From Aquariibacter sp964433315 (GTDB lineage: Bacteria > Pseudomonadota > Gammaproteobacteria > Burkholderiales > Burkholderiaceae_C): a DNA stretch of 18,971 bases. The notes under the pieces were generated by a model. It was given only the letters and a program-made list of their open reading frames with translations. It was not told the DNA's origin and did not search any database. Each line of letters starts with the position of its first letter. The stretch's first letter is position 1. This document shows positions 8,095 to 13,949 of the stretch, in pieces. Where the stretch lies: positions 1-18,971 of the forward strand of contig CAYSQO010000039.1 of assembly GCA_964433315.1 (NCBI GenBank), read 5' to 3'. Position numbers and translations under genes: made by a program.

Positions 8095-8124
8095 GGGGAA
8101 GCCTCGGGGTCGCGGGGCCTCCCC
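8095..8124 (-). terminator. Hairpin between convergent qor-like gene and lspA
   Basis: GGGGAAGCC (8095-8103) and GGCCTCCCC (8116-8124) form a 9-bp stem with one imperfect pair. On the minus strand that pair is a G-T wobble, so the fold is better there. It begins six bases after the lspA stop and could end the ileS-lspA transcript, and possibly the converging plus-strand gene too. No T-tract. Confidence 0.42.
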
Positions 8125-8129
8125 GGGGC

Positions 8130-8645
8130 TCAGCCGCGGCGCCAGCGCCGCAGCTCGTCAAGGATCAGCAGCACGGCGCCCAGGGTGATGGCGCTGTCGG
8201 CCAGGTTGAAGGCCGGGAAGTGCCCGCCCGGGAAGAAGCGGGCGAAGAGTGCGCCATGCACGTCGAGCATGTCGATGACGTGGCCGTGGACGAAGCGGTC
8301 GATCACGTTGCCGAGCGCGCCGCCCAGCACCAGGGCCAGGGCTGCGCGCATCGTGCCGCCGTGCTCCGCCTGGCGCAGCAGCCAGACGATGTAGGCCGAG
8401 GCCGCCAGCCCCAGCCCGGCGAAGAACCAGCGCTGCCAGCCGCCCGCACCGGCCAGGAAGCTGAAGGCCGCGCCCGGGTTGTGCACCCGCACGAGGTTGA
8501 ACCAGCCGGTCACGGCCACACCCTCGCCAAGCTGGAAGGCCTGCACCGTGGCCCACTTGCTGGCCTGGTCGAGCAGGATGACCGCCGCCGCCAGCGCCAG
8601 CCAGCGCGCCACCGGCACCGGGCCGCGCGTGCCGGGCGCGCTCAT
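8130..8645 (-). CDS. lspA: Lipoprotein signal peptidase LspA (signal peptidase II)
   Basis: A 171-residue inner-membrane aspartyl protease that removes the signal peptide from prolipoproteins after lipidation of the lipobox cysteine. Four hydrophobic segments are visible (about residues 13-27, 69-90, 98-113 and 148-163). LLDQASKWA at residues 24-32 is a conserved family motif. The catalytic aspartates are D116 in GNVIDRF and D150 in FNLADS. The ATG (8645-8643) overlaps the ileS stop as ATGA, so the two genes are translationally coupled, which is the normal ileS-lspA arrangement of proteobacteria. Likely clients in this window include the P460 lipoprotein. Confidence 0.96.
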   Translation of the reverse strand: MSAPGTRGPVPVARWLALAAAVILLDQASKWATVQAFQLGEGVAVTGWFNLVRVHNPGAAFSFLAGAGGWQRWFFAGLGLAASAYIVWLLRQAEHGGTMRAALALVLGGALGNVIDRFVHGHVIDMLDVHGALFARFFPGGHFPAFNLADSAITLGAVLLILDELRRWRRG

Positions 8646-11572
8646 GCGAAGACCCGCGCCTCGCCGGCGCCGTGCAGGTTGTCGCTGCAGCGGCGGCAGA
8701 TGCCCGGATGGGCCGGGTCCTGTCCCACGTCCTCGCGCACATGCCAGCAGCGCTCGCACTTCTGGCCGGCCGCGGGACTCACCGCGATGGCCAGCGCCTC
8801 GCCGGCCTCCAGCGTCAGGGCGGAGACGATGAAGACGAACTTCAGGTCCTCGCCCAGGCTGGCCAGCGCGGCCAGGTCCTCGGCCGGTGCCTTGATGTGC
8901 AGCTGGGCCTGCAGCGAGGCGCCGATGGCGCCCGTCGCGCGCACCGCCTCGATGGCCTTGTTGGCCGCCTCGCGCACGGCCAGGATGCGGGCCCACTTGG
9001 CGCCCAGGGCCTCGTCCAGCGCGGGCAGCACGGTGTACTCGGCCGCGAAGATCGAGCCCTGCGGCCGCTGCGCCGCGGGCAGGCTGGCGTTCAGGATGGG
9101 CCAGGCCTCTTCGGCGGTGAAGCTGAGGAAGGGCGCCATCCAGCGCAGCATGGCCTGGGTGATGCGCCACAGCGCGGTCTGCGCGCTGCGGCGGGCGTGG
9201 CTCTTGGGCGTGGTGGTGTAGAGCCGGTCCTTGAGCACGTCCAGGTAGAAGGCGCCGAGCTCCTCGCTGCAGTAGACCTGGAGCTTGGCCACCACCGGAT
9301 GGAAGGCGTAGTCGCCGAAGTGCCCGCCGGTCCACAGGCCGGTGGCCGGGTCCAGCCGGCCGACGATCTCGGCCTGCAGCGCGGCCGCGCGGCCCAGGGC
9401 CAGGCGGTCGATCTCCAGCAGCTCGGCCTCGGGCACGGCATCGGCCAGCGGGTCGAAGTCCGACACATTGGCCAGCAGGAAGCGCAGGGTGTTGCGGATG
9501 CGGCGGTAGGCATCGACCACCCGGGCGAGGATCTTGTCGTCGATGCCCAGGTCGCCGGCGTAGTCGGTGGAGGCCACCCACAGCCGGATGATCTCGGCGC
9601 CGAGCTTGTCGCTCACCGCCTGCGGCGCAACCACATTGCCCTGGCTCTTGCTCATCTTGCGGCCCTTGCCGTCGACGACGAAGCCGTGGGTCAGCAGGCC
9701 CTTGTAGGGCGCCCGGCCCTCCAGGGCCGCGGCCAGCAGCAGCGAGCTGTGGAACCAGCCGCGGTGCTGGTCGTGGCCTTCGAGGTAGAGGTCGGCCTCG
9801 GGCCCGCCGTCGTCCCTGCCTTCACCCGCATGGCTGCCGTGCTTGCCCAGCACGTGCGCGAAGGTCGCGCCGGAGTCGAACCACACGTCCAGGATGTCGC
9901 TGCCCTTGGCGTAGTCGGCGGCCTCGGCACCCAGCCAGTCGGCCGGGTCCAGGCGGGCCCAGGCCTCGACCCCGCCGGCCTGCACCAGGTCGGCGGCGCG
10001 CTGCAGCAGGGCGGGCGTGTCGGGGTGGAGCTGGCCCGTCACCTTGTGCAGGAAGAAGGGCAGGGGCACGCCCCAGCTGCGCTGGCGGCTGATGCACCAG
10101 TCGGGCCGGTGGGCGATCATGTCGCGCAGGCGGGCGCGGCCGGACTCGGGGTAAAAGGCGGTCTGCTCGATGGCGGCCAGCGCCGCCTCGCGGACGGTGC
10201 GGGCCGCCGGAGTGCGGGCGAACACGCCTTCGCTGCCCGGCTGCGGCGCGTCCATGCGCACGAACCACTGCGCCGCGGCGCGGTAGATCACCGGGCTCTT
10301 GTGGCGCCAGCAGTGCGGGTAGCTGTGCTCCATTGCGCTGCTGGCGAGCAGGCGGCCGGCCTCGTCCAGGGCCTGGATCACCAGCGGATTGGCCTTCCAG
10401 ATGAACTGGCCGCCGAAGCGCGGCAGGTCCGCGGCGTACACCCCGTTGCCCTGCACCGGGTTCAGGATGTCGGCATGGGCCAGGCCGTCGGCCACCAGGC
10501 TGTTGAAGTCGTCCACGCCATAGGCCGGCGCGGCGTGGACGATGCCGGTGCCGTCCTCGGCGGTGGCGTAGTCGGCCCCGATCAGCTTGGCGGTGCGGGC
10601 ATAGCCGGCATCGGCCTGGGCGAGCGGGTGGTGGAATCGCAGGCCTTCGAGCGCGCGGCCCGGCGCGGTGGCCAGCACCGGGCAGTCGGCCGGGGCGAAG
10701 CCGTAGCGGCCCAGGGCCTTCTCGACCAGGGCCTCGGCCAGCAGCAGCACGCCGCGGGGCGTCTGCACCAGGGCGTAGGGCAGCTCGGGGTTGAGGTTGA
10801 GCGCCTGGTTGGCCGGCAGGGTCCAGGGCGTGGTCGTCCAGATCACGGCGAAGGCCTCGGCCGGCAGGGCGGCCAGGCCGAAGGCGGCGGCCAGCTTCGC
10901 CGGCTCGGCGCTGAGGAAGGCCACGTCGACGGTGGGCGAGCGCTTGTCGGCGTACTCGATCTCGAACTCGGCCAGCGAGGAGCCGCAGTCGAAGCACCAA
11001 TACACCGGCTTGAGGCCGCGGTAGACGTGGCCGCCGTCCATCAGCCGGCCCAGGGTGCGGATCTGCTCGGCCTCGTTGCCGAAGTCCATGGTGCGGTAGG
11101 GCCGGTCCCAGGCGGCCAGCACGCCCAGGCGCTTGAAGTCGGCCTTCTGCAGCTCGACCTGCTCGCCGGCGTAGGCGCGGCTGCGCGCCTGCACCTCGTC
11201 GCGGCCCAGGCCGCGGCCGTGGGTCTTCTCGATCTGGTTCTCGATCGGCAGGCCGTGGCAGTCCCAGCCGGGCACGTAGCGCGCGTCGAAGCCGGCGAGC
11301 TGGCGCGACTTGACGATCATGTCCTTGAGGATCTTGTTGACCGCATGCCCGATGTGGATGGCGCCGTTGGCATAGGGCGGGCCGTCGTGCAGCACGAAGC
11401 GCGGGCGGCCGCAGCGGGCCTCGCGCAGCCGGGCGTAGCGGCCCTCGGCCTCCCAGTCGGCCACCCAGCCCGCCTCGCGCCGGGGCAGGTCGCCGCGCAT
11501 GGGGAAGGGGGTGTCGGGCAGGTTCAGCGTGGCGCGCAGGTCGGCGCTCGGGGCGTTGGAAGCGTCGCTCAT
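8642..11572 (-). CDS. ileS: Isoleucyl-tRNA synthetase
   Basis: A 976-residue class I aminoacyl-tRNA synthetase that charges tRNA-Ile. The ATP-binding signatures are GAIHIGHAVNK (HIGH at residues 73-76) and GRKMSKSQGN (KMSKS at 639-643). The CP1 editing domain (about 190-400) carries WTTTPWTLPANQAL and the DDFN motif. The C-terminus holds a four-cysteine zinc site: C939, C942, C959 and C962. This is the bacterial type IleS found in most proteobacteria. The ATG at 11572 gives MSDASN and fits the family start; the frame is open for 35 more codons upstream, but those are Pro/Arg-rich and unlike the family. No strong Shine-Dalgarno sequence is seen. The gene overlaps lspA by ATGA. Its leader contains two perfect hairpins (listed separately). 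Confidence 0.97.
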   Translation of the reverse strand: MSDASNAPSADLRATLNLPDTPFPMRGDLPRREAGWVADWEAEGRYARLREARCGRPRFVLHDGPPYANGAIHIGHAVNKILKDMIVKSRQLAGFDARYVPGWDCHGLPIENQIEKTHGRGLGRDEVQARSRAYAGEQVELQKADFKRLGVLAAWDRPYRTMDFGNEAEQIRTLGRLMDGGHVYRGLKPVYWCFDCGSSLAEFEIEYADKRSPTVDVAFLSAEPAKLAAAFGLAALPAEAFAVIWTTTPWTLPANQALNLNPELPYALVQTPRGVLLLAEALVEKALGRYGFAPADCPVLATAPGRALEGLRFHHPLAQADAGYARTAKLIGADYATAEDGTGIVHAAPAYGVDDFNSLVADGLAHADILNPVQGNGVYAADLPRFGGQFIWKANPLVIQALDEAGRLLASSAMEHSYPHCWRHKSPVIYRAAAQWFVRMDAPQPGSEGVFARTPAARTVREAALAAIEQTAFYPESGRARLRDMIAHRPDWCISRQRSWGVPLPFFLHKVTGQLHPDTPALLQRAADLVQAGGVEAWARLDPADWLGAEAADYAKGSDILDVWFDSGATFAHVLGKHGSHAGEGRDDGGPEADLYLEGHDQHRGWFHSSLLLAAALEGRAPYKGLLTHGFVVDGKGRKMSKSQGNVVAPQAVSDKLGAEIIRLWVASTDYAGDLGIDDKILARVVDAYRRIRNTLRFLLANVSDFDPLADAVPEAELLEIDRLALGRAAALQAEIVGRLDPATGLWTGGHFGDYAFHPVVAKLQVYCSEELGAFYLDVLKDRLYTTTPKSHARRSAQTALWRITQAMLRWMAPFLSFTAEEAWPILNASLPAAQRPQGSIFAAEYTVLPALDEALGAKWARILAVREAANKAIEAVRATGAIGASLQAQLHIKAPAEDLAALASLGEDLKFVFIVSALTLEAGEALAIAVSPAAGQKCERCWHVREDVGQDPAHPGICRRCSDNLHGAGEARVFA

Positions 11573-11633
11573 GGGGCGAGGTCGCGGATCGCGAGGGGCA
11601 GGGGAGGGAGGCCGCAGCACACGGGGCGCGCGG

Positions 11634-11684
11634 GCCGGTGGTGACACCGGCGGAAGGCGGGGGCGGCCGGCAGACACGGCCGCC
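11634..11684 (-). promoter_or_regulatory. Paired hairpins in the ileS leader
   Basis: Two uninterrupted inverted repeats lie 62-112 bases before the ileS start. One is GGCGGCCG (11662-11669) with CGGCCGCC (11677-11684) and a 7-base loop. The other is GCCGGTG (11634-11640) with CACCGGC (11645-11651) and a 4-base loop. They would be transcribed in the ileS leader if the TAGAAT promoter is used. Perfect stems are common by chance in DNA this rich in GC. Confidence 0.3.
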
Positions 11685-11815
11685 GGAAGGGCGGCCGGGG
11701 CGCCGCCGGGCGATCAGCCGGAAATTCGATCGCGGGTGGTCTGCCGCCGGGTCGCGGCGCTGACGGCGCGGACGGGCCGTCGCGGGTCGGCGGGAAGGTG
11801 TGCAGCCATCCTGGG

Positions 11816-11821
11816 ATTCTA
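11816..11821 (-). promoter_or_regulatory. Candidate -10 element (TAGAAT) for ileS
   Basis: On the minus strand TAGAAT is followed by CCCAGGATGG, giving an ATG six bases after the box and a leader of roughly 240 bases to ileS. No clear -35 box. It is one of the few AT-containing hexamers in a very GC-rich stretch. Confidence 0.35.
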
Positions 11822-11867
11822 GGCGGGGCCCCGGCCCGCCCCGGGGTAGGGGCAGGGGCACCGCTCC

Positions 11868-11873
11868 TACACT
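11868..11873 (+). promoter_or_regulatory. Candidate -10 element (TACACT) for the PCuAC gene
   Basis: TACACT in the context CCTACACTGCCGCC precedes the ATG at 11978 by 104 bases. It shares the CCTAC...TGCCGC form with the hexamers at 2535 and 13891. No clear -35 box. Confidence 0.33.
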
Positions 11874-11977
11874 GCCGCCCGCATCCGGGGTGCCGACCGG
11901 CGCCTCGCCGTGTGGCCTCTCCGGTCGCCCGGCCCGCCTCCGCCCTGTTTCCTGTCGTTCCGACGTCTGCCCGCACC

Positions 11978-12487
11978 ATGAACCGACTGTTCACCCGCCG
12001 CACGCTGCTCGCGCTGAGCGCGGCCTTCACCCTGTCCGCCCAGGCCGCCGAGCCGCTGACCGTGCTCGCGCCCTGGGCCCGCCCCGCCGTCGTGGGCCAG
12101 GGCGCGACCGGCGCCTTCATGCAGCTGCGCGCCAGCACCGACCTGCGACTCATCGCTGCCCGCTCGCCGGCGGTGACCCGGGTCGAGATCCACGAGATGA
12201 AGATGGAGGGCGAGGTGATGCGCATGCGCGCCATCCCCGGCCTGGACCTGCCGGCCGGCCAGACCGTGGCCCTGCAGAGCGGCGGCTACCACCTGATGCT
12301 CATCAAGCCCTTCCAGCCGCTCAAGGCCGGCGACACGGTGCCGCTGACCCTGGTGGTGCAGGACGCCGCCCTGAAGCGCCACGAGCTGACCGTGCAGCTG
12401 CCCGTGCGCACCGCGCCCCCGGGCCGGGACGCCGCCCAGGGCGCCCACGATCACCATGGCCACGGCCACGGCGACCACAAGCACTGA
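11978..12487 (+). CDS. Periplasmic copper chaperone PCu(A)C with His-rich tail
   Basis: A 169-residue exported protein. Residues 1-23 are a signal peptide ending in AQA before AEP; its TRRTLLA segment has a twin arginine, so Tat export cannot be excluded. The mature domain has the PCuAC copper signature in exact spacing: H72, ten residues, M83, 21 residues, then H105-L-M107 (in IHEM, MRMR and GGYHLML). PCuAC proteins hold Cu(I) in the periplasm and deliver it to the CuA or CuB sites of cytochrome oxidases, often with Sco proteins. The last 13 residues (HDHHGHGHGDHKH) are an extra metal-binding tail seen in some members. The gene is alone, divergent from ileS and convergent with ribF (24-base gap), and no Sco or oxidase gene is nearby. 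Confidence 0.93.
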   Translation: MNRLFTRRTLLALSAAFTLSAQAAEPLTVLAPWARPAVVGQGATGAFMQLRASTDLRLIAARSPAVTRVEIHEMKMEGEVMRMRAIPGLDLPAGQTVALQSGGYHLMLIKPFQPLKAGDTVPLTLVVQDAALKRHELTVQLPVRTAPPGRDAAQGAHDHHGHGHGDHKH

Positions 12488-12511
12488 TCGCCCGGGCGCT
12501 GCGCAGGCCGC

Positions 12512-13507
12512 TCAGGCCGGCGTCTGCACCGCCCACCACACCCGCGCGGCGGCCACGTCGGCGGCGATGCCGGCCTGCAGGGCGGCGAGGTCGGGGTAGC
12601 GGCGCTCCTCGTGCAGGTGGTGCAGCAGCTCGACGCTGATCGTGCGACCGTAGCCGCCTTCGGGGCCCAGCGCGGCCGGCCAGTCCAGCACATGGGTTTC
12701 GAGCAGCACCCGGCCGGCGTCCTCCACCGTCGGCCGCACGCCCAGGCTGGCCACGCCGGGCAGGGGCTTCGGCCCCAGGCCATGCACGCGCACGACGAAG
12801 ATGCCCTGCGCCGCCGGCCGCGCATGCGGGAAGCGCAGGTTCAGCGTGCGGAAGCCGTCGGCCTGACCGGCGGCGCTCTCGCCGAGCTGCCGGCCCAGCT
12901 TGCGCCCGTGCTGCACGCGGCCGCTGATCGCATGCGGCCGGCCCAGCAGGCGCGCTGCCAGCGCCATGTCCCCGGCGGCCAGGGCCCCGCGCACGGCCGA
13001 GCTGGAGACCCGCAGGCCGTGCACCTCGTAGCTCATCATCCGCGCGACGTCGAAACCGCTGCGCTCGCCGGCGGCGTCGAGGAAGGCGTAGTCCCCGGCG
13101 CGGCGCGCGCCGAAGCGGAAGTCGTCGCCGACCAGCACGTAGCGCGCGCCCAGGCCGCGCACCAGCACCTGGTCGACGAAGGCCTGCGGATCCAGCGAGG
13201 CCAGCCAGTCGCCGAAGCGCAGCACGATCACCTGCTCGACCCCGCAGCGGGCCAGCTCGGCCAGCTTGTCGCGCAGGGGGGAGATGCGGGTCGGCGCCAG
13301 CTCCGGCCGGCCGCTGCGGCGGGCGAAGAAGTCGCGGGGGTGGGGCTCGAAGGTCAGCACCGTCGGCGGCAGGCCGCGGTGGCGGGCTTCGCTGACCAGC
13401 AGGGCCAGCATGGCCTGGTGGCCGCGGTGGACCCCATCGAAGCTGCCGATCGTCAGCGCGCAGGCAGGCGCCAGGCCGGGGGCGTGGACGCCACGGAAAA
13501 CTTGCAT
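12512..13507 (-). CDS. ribF: Bifunctional riboflavin kinase / FAD synthetase RibF
   Basis: A 331-residue cytoplasmic enzyme converting riboflavin to FMN and then FAD. The N-terminal adenylyltransferase domain has GSFDGVHRGHQ (residues 21-31, with the HxGH-type motif), LVGDDFRFG (125-133) and SSSAVRGAL (168-176). The C-terminal riboflavin kinase domain (about 189-330) has the HG-x-x-LGRQLG stretch and LLETHVLDW with E270, the expected catalytic base. The usual P-T-A-N metal/ATP motif reads F-R-T-L-N at 219-223, keeping the key Thr and Asn, after a short insertion; I believe related Burkholderiales RibF proteins show the same variation. The ATG at 13507 is six bases after a GATAAT box. RibF usually sits directly before ileS, but here the PCuAC gene lies between them on the other strand. 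Confidence 0.95.
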   Translation of the reverse strand: MQVFRGVHAPGLAPACALTIGSFDGVHRGHQAMLALLVSEARHRGLPPTVLTFEPHPRDFFARRSGRPELAPTRISPLRDKLAELARCGVEQVIVLRFGDWLASLDPQAFVDQVLVRGLGARYVLVGDDFRFGARRAGDYAFLDAAGERSGFDVARMMSYEVHGLRVSSSAVRGALAAGDMALAARLLGRPHAISGRVQHGRKLGRQLGESAAGQADGFRTLNLRFPHARPAAQGIFVVRVHGLGPKPLPGVASLGVRPTVEDAGRVLLETHVLDWPAALGPEGGYGRTISVELLHHLHEERRYPDLAALQAGIAADVAAARVWWAVQTPA

Positions 13508-13513
13508 GGCGGG

Positions 13514-13519
13514 ATTATC
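13514..13519 (-). promoter_or_regulatory. ribF: Candidate -10 element (GATAAT) for ribF, possible leaderless mRNA
   Basis: On the minus strand GATAAT is followed by CCCGCC and then the ribF ATG. With a start site about seven bases after the box, transcription would begin at or next to the ATG, and no Shine-Dalgarno sequence precedes this start. No good -35 box is seen. An alternative is that the true start codon lies elsewhere, but GSFDGVH is too close to the start for a much shorter protein. Confidence 0.4.
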
Positions 13520-13562
13520 GCGAGGCCGCCCGCTGCCCCCGGCCGGCCCGGGCTCGGCCATG

Positions 13563-13587
13563 AAAAAGGGCCCGCCGAAGCGGGCCC
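13563..13587 (-). terminator. Intrinsic terminator downstream of pqqA
   Basis: On the minus strand GGGCCCGC, loop TTCG, GCGGGCCC (plus-strand 13568-13587) forms a perfect 8-bp stem with a stable tetraloop, followed directly by TTTTT (complement of 13563-13567). It starts about 50 bases after the pqqA stop and lies just before the ribF promoter region, so it isolates pqqA as a single-gene transcript and shields ribF. This is the only textbook terminator with a T-tract that I found in the window. Confidence 0.88.
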
Positions 13588-13636
13588 CCTTTCACGCGCC
13601 CGGACCGTCTGCGGCCGGAGCGGGCTGCGATGCGGC

Positions 13637-13711
13637 TCAGCGGGCCGAGACGTACATCGTGATCTCGAAGCCGAAACGCAGGTCGGTGGCGCGGGGGGCA
13701 GTCCATTGCAT
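13637..13711 (-). CDS. pqqA: PqqA, coenzyme PQQ precursor peptide
   Basis: A 24-residue peptide. ATG at 13711-13709, stop TGA, with AGGAG eight bases upstream. Its C-terminal half FGFEITMYVSAR carries the PqqA signature E-x3-Y (E16 and Y20), whose glutamate and tyrosine are joined by the radical SAM enzyme PqqE to make pyrroloquinoline quinone; the N-terminal WTAPRATDLR part also matches known PqqA peptides (W-x-x-P-x-x-T-D-L-R). The length is typical (about 22-30). In most genomes pqqA heads pqqBCDE, but here it is followed by a strong terminator and then ribF, and no other pqq gene is present, so it is a free-standing or additional copy. It is divergent from a MoxYX-like two-component system. 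Genes this short are often missed in annotation. Confidence 0.93.
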   Translation of the reverse strand: MQWTAPRATDLRFGFEITMYVSAR

Positions 13712-13719
13712 GGTGAAGT

Positions 13720-13724
13720 CTCCT
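13720..13724 (-). promoter_or_regulatory. pqqA: Ribosome binding site of pqqA
   Basis: Minus-strand AGGAG, eight bases before the pqqA ATG (CAGGAGACTTCACCATG). It is one of the clearest Shine-Dalgarno sequences in the window and supports the tiny frame being translated. Confidence 0.8.
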
Positions 13725-13753
13725 GAGGTTGTGGACACCGCGGCAGGGCGGCG

Positions 13754-13772
13754 ATGCCGATGTCTTCGGCAT
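13754..13772. repeat. Inverted repeat in the pqqA leader
   Basis: ATGCCGA (13754-13760), 5-base spacer, TCGGCAT (13766-13772): a perfect 7-bp inverted repeat 43-61 bases before the pqqA start. It could be an mRNA hairpin in the leader or a protein-binding site. Evidence is symmetry only. Confidence 0.35.
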
Positions 13773-13816
13773 GGGGGGACTGTGCGCCGGGCCCGCCGCG
13801 CCGCCCAGCCGTCGGC

Positions 13817-13845
13817 CATGAATGACGCTTCATGAAATTCATGAA
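13817..13845. promoter_or_regulatory. Candidate operator: tandem TTCATGAA palindromes
   Basis: Two perfect 8-bp palindromes TTCATGAA (13829-13836 and 13838-13845) are separated by one base, and a further CATGAA (13817-13822) forms an inverted repeat with the TTCATG of the first. The cluster is an AT-rich island in very GC-rich surroundings, almost at the centre of the 238-bp spacer between pqqA and the sensor kinase gene (about 105 bases from each start). The position suits a site for a regulator acting on both divergent promoters, most simply the adjacent LuxR-type regulator. Binding is inferred, not shown. Confidence 0.55.
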
Positions 13846-13890
13846 TCCCCGCTGCGGGCGCAGACGATGGCCGCCGCCGGGCCGGCCGCC

Positions 13891-13896
13891 TACCAT
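13891..13896 (+). promoter_or_regulatory. Candidate -10 element (TACCAT) for the two-component genes
   Basis: TACCAT in CCTACCATGCCGCC lies 54 bases before the TTG start at 13950 and 45 bases after the palindrome cluster. A start site about 12 bases further would put the cluster near -65, a usual place for a NarL-type activator. A small GC hairpin (CGGGGC 13902-13907 with GCCCCG 13914-13919) lies in the leader. Confidence 0.33.
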
Positions 13897-13949
13897 GCCG
13901 CCGGGGCTGCGAGGCCCCGCCCGTCCCGCGTCCTGCACCGAGTCCGCCC

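Larger units (their letters stand above)
11573..11977. other. Divergent intergenic region between ileS and the PCuAC gene
   Basis: This 405-base stretch has no convincing gene. It holds a minus-strand TAGAAT box near 11816, a plus-strand TACACT box near 11868, and two perfect GC hairpins on the ileS side. Reading frames through it are Arg/Pro/Ala-rich shadows. A 31-codon minus-strand frame starts at the ATG whose complement is at 11807-11809, six bases after the TAGAAT box; it could be a leader peptide but has no independent support. Confidence 0.6.

Noticed and set aside
8130..9581. Single long frame ending in LspA
   Set aside because: The first two thirds are an out-of-frame shadow of ileS. 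LspA begins at the ATG whose complement is 8643-8645, overlapping the ileS stop.
8672..11644. Open frame of 990 codons on the plus strand
   Set aside because: It is antisense to ileS, which has all its expected motifs. The product is Gly/Val/Gln/His-rich with no recognisable domain.
11573..11821. T-box riboswitch ahead of ileS
   Set aside because: No specifier stem or T-box consensus is visible, and T-boxes are characteristic of Firmicutes and Actinobacteria rather than proteobacteria.
13508..13636. pqqB or another pqq gene directly after pqqA
   Set aside because: The space contains only the terminator and the ribF promoter region; the following gene is clearly ribF.
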